A stretch of 64,000 nucleotides of DNA from positions 80,983,193-81,047,192 of the forward strand of contig OX465579.1 in the NCBI GenBank assembly GCA_950022655.1, in the 5' to 3' direction. The position numbers and the translations under genes were made by a program. The notes beneath the pieces were generated by a model. The model was not told where the DNA came from and did no database searches. It saw only the letters and a list, made by a program, of their open reading frames with translations. This document shows positions 11,554 to 24,660 of the stretch, piece after piece (within the stretch, counting starts at the first letter, position 1; the number at the start of each line of letters is the position of its first letter). This DNA comes from Alentia gelatinosa. Its lineage: Eukaryota; Annelida; Polychaeta; Phyllodocida; Polynoidae.

Positions 11554-13972
11554 TGCGTCCTGTATTTGTCATTCCCAGTTTTTCCGCTTTGTTACCCGTG
11601 ATCCTGCCGTCCCCCACCCCATACGTTCTTGTTTCTCCACACCCGACCCCGAGCCCACATATCCCCAACACCAGTGTGTAGCTATATGTGATATCGTCTG
11701 CAAAGGCACTCTGCTATTTTTCATTTTCTCACCAAGCCTGGTTCGTATTGTATTTTCCTGTGTCTACACCGCTAAACCTACCATCCTCAATACTATGAGG
11801 TAGTTTTGTCTCACCCCTGATGTTTTTGTCCCATAGGCCTAACATTGCGAACCTGTTCTCCATGCCCTTACGAGTATTGCAGTCCGTTCTCCATGGTCTA
11901 TATCCTGTATGTCGTCCATTCCTTTAGTGTGTACAGGAGTGAGATAAATACAGAAAGCAACTCGTTTTGGTTTCTTCTTTAATATGTGATACCTATACTG
12001 CAAAGGCAATTTTATCTTTCCTTCCACAAATACCGCGCCATACACACGCACCAATCCTCAACTGTTATCGTAGCAAATCTGTTATCATACCACCTCTACC
12101 CTATAAAGAAGGAGGCTCCGTAGTTTCGACATCCTTTTTCATAAAAAGATAGTGTGTGAAAAATTGAAGCAACTTTTATTGCTGGAGGAACATACTACTG
12201 CATGTAAAAACATACAAATGTGATTATTGTTTCTTTGAATTAAGTGGCGATGATAATTTTTTTGAACTCAATTAATTGTATACAAGTGAGCCGGTGGCAT
12301 GTGACTCCGGTTTGTTGTGCATTTGTATTATCTTCAACATGATATATGAAAAAAACAAACAATATTTCACAACATGACACTTGAAGAATTGCTAGGGTGC
12401 AAAATTAGGAAGAAGGATCAGACGCAACTCATAAATCATAAACATTTCTGTGCTGATGGTTTAGGCTGTCAACAAGGCTGTGTGATTAAGGTCTTTCTAG
12501 TCGTTCCAGTACAGAGCTGCTTTCTGTGTAAACTATCGCTAACATTAGTTCTTATCATCTGTGTTATAAGAGGTGCTTTGAGACAAATCAGCAGATGATT
12601 ACAAAACCGACTATACAATAAGTAGTCTATAGGAAATATTTCACTTGCATTAAAATTGGAGATTACCAAAAATAGTTCTACTATCCCTGTAATATTGCTC
12701 AGGCAAGGAGCCACAATCTTGTCGATCTTTTTATCTCAGCAGTGACTATAGCTACTGCTGACTCGTGCAGCGATCTCCCATGTTTCTACTGGTGGCTGGT
12801 GGCTGAGGGCTGTGCACTATTTTTAGGGACTTCGGGCATCTGTAATCACACTCTCTACGAGTCCGTTTAACTCAGTATTCACCTCAGATGAGTAGCCCGC
12901 CCACGGACTGGGGAAGGCTGGGATAGTATATATTTTCATTACGTGAACAATTTTGGCTAGATGCAGCGATAAGTAATTCTTGTTATTCTACGCTAAGCAT
13001 CTGAGGAGTAGACAGTCTGCTTGTATGCAATCTCTTCTACTATAGTGGAAACAAATACTTCGTAAAATATGACTGGAAGCGATGCACTGTGCAAATTACA
13101 CACCACTCCTTACTTTTTCTTTTCTGTTGTTCATTTGTGAGCCCTGACAGCAAAGATATCATCCAACCAAGAAATTGCATATAACGGGTGCTGCTGTTCG
13201 TTAAACACTCTGAATAAAACTATTTTCATGAACCATGTCACAATGGAAACCAGTATAGCTATACAAACATTTTCATTATTATTCAAATGTATCGACGTTC
13301 CTCCTTCGAATGGTGTCATACAATTACAATTAGAGTCTAGAATAGCCATAAATGAAGGGGTAAAAGGGAGGTGTATGATGCACCTCTGCGGCTCCTCCAT
13401 ATGATCATATGCCAACATGTGTTAGGCAGAGTATAACAGGCCACTTAAGACAAGCGCCCTTTACTGTAAATCGTTTGCCTTGGGGGCTTTCATTCTTGTC
13501 GGTTTATCGTACGTTTGTCAGTAAGATTTCCCGCAGGAGTAGGTTTAACTAATTGGCCAGCTGAGTCTCTATGACAGGACCCTGTGGGTGGCACAGCAAA
13601 CTCCACCACTCTCCTACCCAACCGCTTTCCCCCACCAGCCCCTGGCATACTGTAAGCAATCACACCCTGCGGGTAACCAACCCAGAAAAAGTCCCTCTTT
13701 ATCAGGATTATTTACACCAGCGAAGCGAGGTGCATATACCGAGTGGCTCGTATAGCGCCCAGAATGAAACATCTCTAAATATACCATGAAAAGCAAAGAC
13801 AAGCAGTCTGTACTATGGAAGAATGATCAACGGTCGATATCTTACGGAAATTAAATAATTTCTTGTAAATGGATTAGTAATTCTAAGTTGTATCACTTAA
13901 TATGTCACCGACTTCTTATAGGAGTGGGCCAAACGCTCATATTCGCTAAGTTAGGGAGAGGTCATATAGACA
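11554..13972. other. No supported gene
   Basis: This is AT-rich intergenic or intronic sequence. Open frames on both strands (for example minus 13131-13418) lack coding composition and splice signals. No tandem or inverted repeat of note was seen. Confidence 0.4.
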
Positions 13973-14255
13973 TTCAGTGTGCTTAAGAAACTATCCCTTC
14001 AGTATCTGCGTCCCAACTCTGTGTGTGTGACGTCTCAGAGGCGTGCCCAGGTGGCCATGACCAATCACTAAAGACCGGAATACCTCACTGACCCAATGGT
14101 GCTTGATATATTTGGATCACAGAAAGGCAGTTGTAGAAAGAGAAAGTTGAATGTCCTATAGATATAACCCAAACCTTTTAATTGTAAATTCTACACTGAT
14201 CCATTAATGATACCATTTGTTCCTAGTTTCCTTATTTTCTCCAAGGTTCACCTGT
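13973..14255. repeat. Dispersed repeat, copy 1 of a pair
   Basis: TTCAGTGTGCTT is followed in order by ACTATCCCTT, a TATCTGC block, GTGCCCAG, TGACCATGACCAATCACT, AAGACCG, AATACCTCA, TTGATAT and CTCCTAGTT-like sequence. The same order and spacing occur at 29404-29753. Identity is about 75-80% by eye. No inverted ends or ORF are visible, so the class is unknown. Confidence 0.7.
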
Positions 14256-15779
14256 CTATATTCTCTCTTATCAAGGTGATGCAAGTGATCAGGAAAAATC
14301 TACTGAAGGAAATTTGTAATCAACTAAAAGATGGCAATTTGTCACCGACACACAATTTAAGGCACAGGATAGGAATTACCTTCTAGTGAGTGCCCAAGAA
14401 TACCACTACAATTAAGACACGCAAGATTGTGGGTAGAGGGATATACCATACATACCGGCTACAGTAAATGAGGAAATTATGTAGATGCTGTGAAAGCATG
14501 GCAATGATAGTCTACTCCTGATACCACAACTGAAACTAACATTACGCTTTCGAATGATACACTTGTAGCCAATATTGAATGTTCGGTAACAAGGCAATTT
14601 AGCTTGCAGATACTCTCCATGGAGACCCTGCTGAAACCTTGGTTCGCGGGCGTTCAATTTCACCTTGGCTTGAATTTCACTACTGGTAAAAGAATCATAC
14701 CTATAACATGTCACTAACATACGGTATCTGAAATTGGTTTGTCATATTGAGATGCTTCCCCATCGACAAAGGAGACTTTAAAACGGAATGCACAACTAAA
14801 CTCCCCTAGACAGCCAAAGCAATTTGCTATATCAATCTAAATACTGGCCGTAATCGAGCCTCATGCACTGCCTGATCTATATTTGTGACTGTTGGTATTA
14901 ATGAATTTGTGCTACTAAAAATATTGTGATTGTGCATTATCGCAGCATCACTGTTGATCCTCTATGTCTTAATGTTTTTGACGTACTCTTTCGAGTTCAT
15001 AGTGTCTATGGTATTCCATATGTTCAAAACAAGGTAATACAGGAATACGTGTTTCAAGAATTCGTCCATGGCACATTCTCTTAACATGGCATATTCTATT
15101 AAACAGCTTCATTTGATTATCAGAATACCCTACATTGACTGGAAAAGGTCTGAGAGGAATGGAACTTACATACACGTCACAGTCTCAAACACTACTTAGT
15201 TGACCCTGTACAAAATGGATGGTTCAGTTACAGGATACTTCAAACGACCCTTCCCTGCTATATTGAGGAATGTCTTTTGAATGCCTCATCATGAATCAAA
15301 GCGAAAATATGAGAATTTAAATGCAAGAAATTCTCGTCAGCATATAATTCAGCCATTCGTAATCACAAATATAGAAAACTTTATCTCGTCTTTATATAGT
15401 TGTTGGTCGCTGGTTGTTTATATTCATCAGCATATTATATGGCAACGTCAAGAAATGAATAATAGAAAACTGTTTCTATGAAATGCTCACCAATCAAATT
15501 ACACGGGGGGAGGAAAAGAGGCGAAGCAACAAAAAGACGCTTACTGTATGAATGCATCCATAGCATGTATGATATTCATTTGTGATTAGAATCCAGTAGC
15601 CTTGTAGATTACGAGACCACCTACAAAGGATGTCTGTCATGCCATGCTCCCTATTATCCCTTTTTCATTATATTATTTGATCTTACTTCCCTATCCATAT
15701 AGAACGTGGGTATGCAATCAATACCGCTGGGCGATAGGTCTGAGTATGGCCTCGGGGGATTGATGGGAAGGGACAATAT
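14256..15779. other. No supported gene
   Basis: This is AT-rich sequence. A minus-strand GTAAGTTCC at about 15167 would be a good donor, but the frames upstream of it contain stops. Nothing else is supported. Confidence 0.4.
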
Positions 15780-15990
15780 AGAGTGTGGTTTAAAGCTGGC
15801 CGGCCGGAAAACAGGCCCATCCGTCATTCCGGGTACAGGCTCAGTCACGTGGGTGGGTCTCCGCCAATCAGCGCCAGCCTGACATCAATAGCGACTTATG
15901 AATCCAACAAGCGCCAGGCCTCATCTAACACCACACGTGATTGGATCGTGTCCAATAAGAGGAAATCACGCCTCTAACGAAGGTGATATT
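15780..15990. promoter_or_regulatory. Promoter-like cluster of CCAAT boxes and an E-box
   Basis: Within 110 bases there are CACGTG (15846-15851), CCAAT (15864-15868), ATTGG (15940-15944) and CCAAT (15952-15956), in locally CpG-richer sequence. Spaced CCAAT boxes are the classic NF-Y arrangement of animal promoters. No exon was recognised downstream on either strand. Confidence 0.35.
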
Positions 15991-17034
15991 GCCCCACATT
16001 TCCCAAGCACCTCTCTCCACTCTCCAAACATAGGCTTCGGAGATAAACATCGAAATGTGATTCGTTGCAAGGTAACACTTCGAAATTCTTCATAGTTTGA
16101 ACTGAAGAATAAATGGTTTACTGGCTTCTAGTCATGTGATCATGTGATCCCTACTTGCCAAATATGGCTATTTATTAAGGATGAACAAACTGTTCGTTTT
16201 CTTAAGCGCTATTACACATGTTTATATCCATTACATTGTGTGATATATAACTCAAGCCTTGAGGTTCGGAAGCGACTAAATGTGTAAGTCATAGAAATGT
16301 ATGAAATATGGTAAACTCGGTGTTTTGCTCTTCCCCCACCGCCGACCCTCCATTACTCCGCCAGAAAGGCAATGCGTCACTGTCAGGCATTCGTGTCATC
16401 AGAAGCCACTACCAGAGTGGCTTCCACAGCTACATGCTTGTGACGTCAATAGAAGGCACTGCTATTCATGGACCAAATCCAAGTCGGGTCGACCATGATT
16501 TCTGTTTTTAAATATCCATAATCTGACACGCGTTATTTTCTAGAGTAAGTCGCAGTAAAACCATGCCTTTTTTGTTGTTTTGGCTTTAATATGAGGAAAC
16601 ACACGATATGTATCATACCTGTAAAAGATCTTAACTTTTAACTTTCAACTGCAGCACTGGTCTACAGTGATATGATGAGGATAGTGTGTGGTATGTGGAT
16701 GTGGAGAATTGTGTAGTGTATGTGGACTGTACTTGCTATAGTCCTAGAATAGGTCACAAACGCTGAAGTAAGTTATCACTGGAATACTGCATCTCAAGTC
16801 CATGGAGGATGTAGTGGGTAGAGAACTTCTTCTTGGCTGCGTCAGCCCTTCACAGATAAGATCTGCTCACAGAGGTACTTGATAATGCTTCTTTATTGGT
16901 ATTCCACAAGGTAGTACAGGTTTCTCACATGCCAGACTAAGAACCCAGAATGATGGGTGTCAAGGTCGTTGTCCCAAATGCTCGCTCTCAACACTCTGTC
17001 CTACTTACCCAAATGACATGTCCTACTGACCCAA
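15991..17034. other. No supported gene
   Basis: The sequence is AT-rich. A GTAAGTTATC donor-like site lies at about 16766, without a convincing exon before it. Nothing else is supported. Confidence 0.4.
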
Positions 17035-17160
17035 GCTAAGTGGGACAGTAGGTGTGCAGATGCTGACCTACTGGCCCAAATGATCCATCCCTGCTAAGTG
17101 GGGCAGTGGGTGTGCTGCCACTGACCCACTGGCCCAAATACTCCATCCTACTGGCCTTCA
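17035..17160. repeat. 58-bp minisatellite, about two units
   Basis: GCTAAGTGGGRCAGTRGGTG starts at 17035 and again at 17093. Both are followed by CTGACC-ACTGGCCCAAAT and ATCCATCC. Partial degenerate units precede them from about 16990 (CCTACTTACCCAAATGACA). Confidence 0.8.
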
Positions 17161-20100
17161 CCTTGGGTGCATGTGTGCTGACACACTGGCCTAGATACAG
17201 CTCTCTTGGTACCAGGACGTTTCATATGGGATATGCCTATACTTCTGCTATAGACCAGCTCACAGTGTTACTTATACATTTCTTAAACATTTCATTATTT
17301 GTGCATGGGTCTGGTCCAGTGCACATGTATAAAAGTCCACCATAACCACATTATCCCAGATTCAATTCATATGAATCTATTGCTGATATTTCCTCCTTGC
17401 ATTTGCTGGGAAGGATGCTGTATGATCCCAGGATCTACATGTAGTTATCAACATGCCGAAATTGTTGCTACACAGGGAAACAACATTGTCATGACTCTTC
17501 ATCTCGCTTGAGTCATTCCTACTTGGGCGGGGAAACACGACAACTGTGCAGTATTCATTTGAGCTGCGTGCCTCCTGTGAGGTCTGTAGAAGGTGACTGA
17601 CTGGTTGCTTTGCAGTAGACCCTTTTGCTAGGACAGAAGAGTAAATCAGTAGCGTAGGATGATTTGGTTCTTTATAGACCATACTTTCTGATTTGAAACG
17701 GACTTAAGTCTTAGGGGTTATAGGATAATCACAACACAGCTTGTACCGTATCTGTGTTAGGTCTACACGACAATTTAGAGGTAGGATAAAGGTGATGTTA
17801 TGTAGAGTAGCGAGCGACTGTTGTACTCCATTCGGAGAACTATATGCAGCATGGCCACAGGATGCAGTTATAGAAATTCATGAAAGGAAATGATATAAAG
17901 CATACTCTTTATCCCAATTTAACAAGATCCCATTTCTTGCATTTATTTCATAACCATCAAATAATCTCTCATCCATATTTGAATTGAAGTATCGATGAAA
18001 TCATCCATCGTTCCTCTTTTTATACTGTAGGTGTTGATTTATTCATAACCGTTCGGAAACAGTTAACAATGTTCCTATAAATTATTTCTTGTTTGAATGA
18101 ATCCTTTCAGGGGCCACCAAGGCCATTTTTGTAATCAACAATAAATATTTGATAAGTTCAGTATTCGGCGTATCATAAAATTTCAAATAAGGAATACGAA
18201 GCAGTTTGTTTATTCAATCAGCATTTTAACAAATGAATCACCAATACTGCAATGATATAATAATGTTCAAGTAGCAAACACGGAAATGGCATCGTGCCTA
18301 GTCATGCACCCTCTGTAAGGAGAGGATCCGGGATGCGATGTGAAAGACATTTCATACATGTTTTGGCGTTCGAAATGATATTGTGAATTATTTCGTGAAT
18401 GATAAATAATATTAAAACAATGATATACTTTTACGTGACACACCATGAAGATTTAGTCGGCGATGAAGTTGCCAGCAGTGAAATACAGGTTCTTCTATCG
18501 TTCAGTGCTATTTATGATGATGTAGTCCTTCTGGGAAACCTGTCATGGTTACAGCAGTTTATCATTGTCTGAAATACTATTTGAGATACCGGTGCTCGAA
18601 ATATCTCGGAAATATACCTCAGACCTGTGTGGGTCATATTGGCACATGACACCAAAAACTGATCATATCCATGATAAATTTATAGTGAAGATATGAGCAT
18701 TACTGATCAAACTTTAATTTCATTACTCCAATCCGAAGCCAGTATTAAAGTGAGAGTGAACCTTCCTAGGAGGAATGGTTAAAAGAAATTACTTGTTTTT
18801 CTTGATGTCATATATAAACCATATATAAACTGACATGGTCTTAAAACCCTTTTTTTGGAGCAAGTCTTTTATGAATCTCTCCACATTATCATAGAGCTGT
18901 CCTGTATTAATCACATGGTTGCCACCCCTGTAGTGTTGACTCTCACAATTCTGATTATTCCTATTCCATTTCTTGGAAAGTTTCTTGGGGTTACATCGAA
19001 AAATTGTTCACTACCGCTATTTCTTTTTTGAGTCTATAAAAACAATTACATGCATAGGTTCATTCAGGCACAGTTCTGTCTAGAAAACTAGAACCAAGAG
19101 GTCCGTCCTTCTCCTTAGGTTGTGGTTTATTGATCTTTGTTTGCATACCATATATATTTCTTTCTGTGATATTTGTGCGGTCCATAAAACATAAGGTGAC
19201 CTAGCTCCGGAGATCATATTGTAGAGTGGGCATTTGCCTGTGGACTGCAATCTGTAACACCTAGGAAATAGAATCCCAGTGCTACGAGCATTGCCCTCTA
19301 GCGAAATTCTGCACCCCATGGCGGACTTATGCCCCAGGCACATACGTTTCTCATGATGCGTTCTGAAGACATCACAAAAATACCTTCCGTATTAAAACAC
19401 AGCATTACGAACATCTGAAAGGACTTATTTTTCTTATGAATGGGAATAGTTGTGTCTATGTGACATGGTAGACATCATGCAATAAAGCTAAGATGTATAT
19501 CTATTACCCACCTAGTGCGAAGTCGCCATAGAGAATGCATTGAGTCTATGTAATTCTCCAACCGGAGATTCTGAACACACAAAATCTCCGGGTAGAGATC
19601 CCGGAAAAATAGTCAATCGATCCATTCTTTAATGTTCATTCATTATCAACTATTTTAAACCAGTCACAATAATCATATTGATCATCATAAACCACAGTTA
19701 TGAAATATGTATCTACCTTAAAACATGGATATATGGCGAAATATATAGACTGCGTAAGTCTACACTGCCGTGTTTGATAGTGCTGTGGCATTATGGCATA
19801 ATCTGGAACCAACTTTGTCCGGTGCTAGGCTTTGTCGAAGGTGTCATCGTAGATGTCTATTCATGGTTCATTCCTGTATCTTACACTGGTTTTGTATATG
19901 AATAACTACTGGTTCAGTCATTATTGTCTATATGTTGAATACGAATGGGTATTGGTGTAGTAGTTATTGATAGCCGTGTCTGCCATAGGCCACAACACTC
20001 CCTGTTTCTTTTCCTGCTACTGAATTAGAGCCAAAATCGCTTTACCTCCTTTAGTCCAAGTGTAGCACCGTGCTGATGAGCTGGCCGATTGACGGATAGG

Positions 20101-20675
20101 GGAGCAGCTCGAAGGCGTGATGAGAGTAGGCGCATGGTGCAGCCAATCCATTCTCCAGAGTAGCCCATTCTAGAATTACCCTCTCCTCTACATCACCTGC
20201 TCTCTTCGCACCTGTGTATTATCAATGGGCAATAACCTGTCGTGAAACTCTTAGTTTGGTCAATTTAGGCACAACATATTGTAATAGAATCTTTTTCTTC
20301 ACAATGCATCTCACAGAGGTCCCAGCAATAATACAAATCCATCAAAATTCCCTTGGGGAAATATGTCTAATTTGCATAAATCCAATTTAGCCACTGGAAC
20401 ACCTACAGTTCTGTCAAGATAGGTATAAAACAACTTCTAGATAACGTTTTTGAGTCATTTTAAAGTATATGATATAGTAAGTAAGGTTTCATCTTATTCC
20501 ATTTATGATCTACTCATTTACATGGTTGCTAGGCAGAATTTGGTTGTTTAGCAACCATAAATATGGTGAATAACCCTTTTTTTAAGCACGACCCTACCTT
20601 TTTTGCCCTATCTACCAGATGTAGATTAGCAAGAAGTATACTTGTCCATATCTAATTAACACTGGTCGCTTTCAA
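17161..20675. other. No supported gene
   Basis: This is a long AT-rich stretch with scattered stops in all frames. Small self-complementary blocks (CTCC-GGAG and ATCTCC-GGAGAT types) lie at 19551-19605. A GAGCAGCTC motif is at 20102-20110. No gene or repeat family was recognised. Confidence 0.4.
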
Positions 20676-20705
20676 GACGTTAAACTACCCAAACAAACAT
20701 ACATA
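20676..20705 (+). repeat. SINE/LINE-like 3' tail
   Basis: GACGTTAAACTACC (20676-20689) is followed by an AAACAAACATACATAC tail. The same 13-14-mer with an AAACAAAC tail occurs at 47587 and, on the minus strand, at 37466-37482. Short A-rich tandem tails after a conserved block are typical of 3' ends of non-LTR elements. A GACGTTAAAC...AAACAAAC ending is, as I recall, common in molluscs. No upstream body is recognisable. Confidence 0.55.
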
Positions 20706-21543
20706 CATTCCAAACATAATCTGTTGCTAGTCTACCACCAGAGTATGTATCTAATGACCTCACAACAGCAATTTCTAGATCTTTGAGAAAGATCTCTGAG
20801 AAATTCTCATATTACAGACCCCCAACTAATCCCCAACTAAATCAACTCTAGGGAATTCACTGGTGTCACTGATACTATAATAAACGCCTTCTGCTTGTTG
20901 ATCTGCTGAGCAAACCCTTTTGTTTATTAACTTCTATGCCAAATATGCTGTTTACTTATATCTATACGGTTACCTAAGCATGTTGTTCTAGTTTCAGAGA
21001 AGGTCCTGCAGATACCTGAGTTTTGCCAAAGGACTCAAGTCATATTCAAGGGTCTCAGGTTTTCTTTTGCAATAGTGTACTGCCCTCCAGGAGAAACCTC
21101 TCACCAAGAAACCATATCAGAGGGTCATGAAGGTGGTCTGCTTTGAAAACCTCAAGGGTCCCCTTGCCATCCACCACTCCAAAGCACCTATGTTCCCTCT
21201 CAATTAAAGATATGGAAAAAGAAACTCAACTTAGTGATATTTGTGCAGCAGTCACCACTTTTTGCATAGCATTACACTACAGGTAGGGCCTGCAATATCA
21301 CCCCTCCTACCTCAGGCACTTTCAACCCAGAAACAACAAAAGTTATTCCAGATATTTACCAAGGCACCGAACTTATCGACATGCTACCCAGTGCAGTGTC
21401 AATGAAGCCAATACTACGAAAGCCGAGTTGTTTGGCCATCTCCTCGCTAAGGATTTGGTCGATTTACCCCTACAAGACGTTATGACATCGCTATTGGATT
21501 ATGAGAAAACGTGGTTACTGAGCCCGTACGGGTGGCTGTTTGA
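20706..21543. other. No supported gene; hairpin at 20770
   Basis: A hairpin at 20770-20805 pairs AATTTCT with AGAAATT and ATCTTT with AAAGAT around a 3-base loop. After an AG at about 21000, a plus frame reads KVLQIPEFCQRTQVIFKGLR for some 48 codons before a stop, and another frame near 21410-21550 is open. They may be decayed coding or transposon sequence, but this is not supported enough to call. Confidence 0.35.
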
Positions 21544-21589
21544 GGTCATTTGATGAAAAAATACGGCCGTATTTTTTCATCAAATGACC
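21544..21589. repeat. Perfect 46-bp palindrome
   Basis: The two 23-base arms (21544-21566 and 21567-21589) are exact reverse complements with no spacer. They are centred on CGGCCG and begin GGTCATTTGATG. The next bases outward do not pair. The half-site word TCAAATGA recurs just downstream at 21591-21598. Confidence 0.95.
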
Positions 21590-21720
21590 GTCAAATGATC
21601 AAATGGCCATGTTCATCCTTATTCACTCTCACTTCACTCTCCGCCATTACACACACCACTTCACATTTCATTAAATGTTCCCACCCACCGACCCCTTTTA
21701 TTTATATCTTTAAATTTTCA

Positions 21721-21724
<4 letters not shown>

Positions 21725-21812
<88 letters not shown>
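21725..21812. repeat. Compound (TC)26(TA)18 microsatellite
   Basis: TC dinucleotides run from 21725 to 21776 and pass directly into TA dinucleotides from 21777 to about 21812. Confidence 0.97.
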
Positions 21813-21816
<4 letters not shown>

Positions 21817-23659
21817 CTAGCGCCTTTGGCACTAGGTCTCACGTAGAACAGTCCAGTTCTTTCTAAATGCATATTTTATATTAAATCTTATTTTCCCATG
21901 CTGGCATCACACACTTAATACTAGGTGGCATAGAGAAGTTAAGCTAATAATGGCTGGGCTAACTTTCATAATCAAGTGAGCTCTCAAATCAGGCAAATAT
22001 CTATTCTAAGACATAATTTTATCTGCATGCTCCTTTCCTTTTCCCTGTCTGAAGTCCCTTTGGGTGATTTCAGAATGGTGATCCATAGATTCTAAAGGAT
22101 TAATTTAGTAGCAATTTTGTAGGCAGGATGATTGATAGGATGGTTGGCAGGATGATTGACAGGATGATGGACAGGGCTCTAGGTGCGATCCTTCTGCAGA
22201 CTCCGCATAGGCCGTGGTAAGCAAATACAAATATCATATGCCGATACAAGTACATATGTATATACACATCTTTCCATTTAATGTATGTCAGTGATCAGTA
22301 TTTCAGACGAGGATGTGCGCGTGTTCCTTGAGACTGTAACTTGTCGTATCCTGCAATATACAATCCATACAGCCTCCTAGGTATGACAGATCCTCCCGGT
22401 GGATGATCTATGACAGCGGCCGTCATGTGCTATGATTGATTATATGTCGGATGGGGATGTTCATTAGTGTCATCTTTCCTTTGGCTTTATACCCAAACTG
22501 TGAAATATAAATTCCGCATAATAACAACGCGTGTTTTATATATGTTGTTCTATCAATTGTATCAAGCTATGAAAAGTCCACATTTACAGTGGGAATGACT
22601 ATGTGTTTTGTTGTTGTTGGTCATTAGCAACCGATAACATTATTATCACGTTACCAACGCAGTAATGAATGTTTTATTTCCATACGTTCCCGGATAAATG
22701 TCCTTAATTCTCCTAAATGGAAACCAGGATCTAATAGTTCGGACTAATATTCCACCAACATCAGAGACGATGAATGATATCCTCCATCGGCCATGTTCAT
22801 CCTTATTTTTTAATAGACATCTATCCCCTCATGGAACATGGAGAAATACATCTACGCCGAGGCCTCTGCAGGATGAATGGCTATAATCCCAGGTGATCAG
22901 AATGTATTGTGGCCAAATGGCGGTTGGCGATATGACTTTTATACATCACCAGCCATTGGCTTTAGGAGAATTAGTAGGAGAATAAAAAGTAACGTTGGAC
23001 CTTGTGTATGGGACGTGGTGATCCATCTATCTTCATCACCTTGTGTTGCCCATATGCAACCCCACATGACCTGTTCCTGTGGGTGAAATGATATTCAGCG
23101 CCAGCAGTGCCGCCTCCAGCGTTAGACCCTGGGGAGATGATCTGTGATACATACATGGATAGATTTTTACAGGGCCATTCGATTCACCCTACTGCCTCAG
23201 CTCCCTTTCTACCATCCTGTCATATCGCCATCGATTCCGTCCCCTCCTTCCTATCCTTCCCTTTATCTCTTCCCATCAAGAGCAGCTCCGACAGCTCGCC
23301 GTTTGGCCTATAAGGGGGCTAAGAAAGGTGGGCCTCATATACCCATTACCCAATGACTATATGTTGAAAATCTTAAAAAATGAAAAGGAAGATAAAAGGG
23401 ACCAGTTGGTTTATAAATATCGGAAATCTTGGTTATGGAAGCCTCTTATGGTAAAATATTTCTTGCGGTTGCATTTTTATGCTCAATTGACGGAATATTG
23501 GCGCTTGTCTGGAGCCCCACTGTCATGTCCTGTGTAATAAAGCGGCCGCCTGCTGGGCATAGACTGCTATCATATATACCATGAATTGTTCAACTATGGA
23601 TCCCTGTACCCAAAAAGACCGCCATCCCGTCAGCCAACATGTCATACAACCCCTCCAGG
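21813..23659. other. No supported gene; short GGATGATTG-type repeat at 22122
   Basis: A short degenerate minisatellite (GGCAGGATGATTGATAGGAT, units of 9/18 bases) occupies 22122-22176. A 19-base word GGCCATGTTCATCCTTATT at 22789-22807 is identical to one at 21605-21623. A GAGCAGCTC motif lies at 23280-23288. No coding region is supported. Confidence 0.45.
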
Positions 23660-24005
23660 CCGCTCTACAGTACTGTCACCGCCACCGCTGCCACCAGCAG
23701 CAGCACCGCCGCTACCACCGTTGGCATTAACACCGGTATCACTATACTGTCTAAAATTACATACCGTAAGCCTTACATGTGGCTATAACACGAGAACGAT
23801 CATAACTGCTATCTTGGTCACTATCACGACCGATACCACAGCTACGATTACCATTACCTCAACTGCCATTATCCTGTCATTAGTACCACTAACTGCAGCA
23901 TTATTATCACCGTCAATGTAGTATTTGATATTTGAAATACAATCTGATGACACAACATATTGAACTGTCGCCACTAGCGTTACCACTGCCACTATAACTA
24001 CTATT
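23660..24005. repeat. Degenerate trinucleotide-rich stretch (CCR, ACN)
   Basis: The sequence runs through CACCGCCACC, CCAGCAGCAGCACC and then many ACN and ATY triplets. It keeps open frames on both strands (Pro/Ala/Thr-rich on plus, Val-rich on minus). These frames are composition artefacts. Confidence 0.6.
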
Positions 24006-24048
24006 GTAGATTTGTATGTCTATCATCATACCTGTGCATGTGCATGAA

Positions 24049-24646
24049 GTCAGACTTTGACATTGGCCTGTTGCACTGGATTTACCTTTAATCTGCGAAA
24101 AGTCTGTGAAAAGTTAGGTCTTAGCCTTCATTACATGCGAAAAGGTAAGACTTTCACATTTTTCCACAGTGAAAAGTCAGGGCTTAGCCATCATTGCATG
24201 CTAAAAAGTCAGACTTTGACATTTTACACGGTGAAAAGTGAGGGTTCAGCCATCATTGCATGCTAAAAATCGGACATTGACATTTTTCACAGTGAAAAGT
24301 CAGGGCTTATTTTGTTTCCTCACCCTCAAATTTTTTTTTTAAAGTCAGGTCTTAGCCATCATTGCACGCCAAAGAGTCAGACTTTGACATTTTTCCATTG
24401 TAAAAAGTCAGGGCTTAACCATATTTGCATGATAAAATGTCAGACTTTGACATTTTTCTGTGTTAAAAAATCAAGGTCTTGCCATTGCTACACACTAAAA
24501 AGTCAGACTTTGAAACTTTTCCACAGTGAAAGGTCAAGGCTTAGCCATAGTTGCATACTAAAAAGTTAGTTTTAGACAATTTTCGATGTTGAAAATTCAA
24601 GACAATTTTTACACTTGATTGGTTCTGACGCCACTGCGAATCTTAA
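24049..24646 (+). repeat. 63-bp tandem repeat array, copy 2
   Basis: Monomers start at 24049, 24145, 24208, 24269, 24376 (after an insertion with a T-run), 24439, 24502 and 24565. The spacing is 61-63 bp apart from the first (96 bp) and the interrupted unit. The first, longer unit (GACATTGGCCTGTTGCAC onward) matches the first unit of the array at 8972. The two loci are therefore copies of one element, not independent satellites. A 14-G run follows at 24647-24660. A plus frame again stays open with a 21-residue period. Confidence 0.85.
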
Positions 24647-24660
24647 GGGGGGGGGGGGGG

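Noticed and set aside
9000..24600. CRISPR array, considered because of regular repeats
   Set aside because: The repeats are contiguous degenerate monomers with no unique spacers, in a eukaryotic context.
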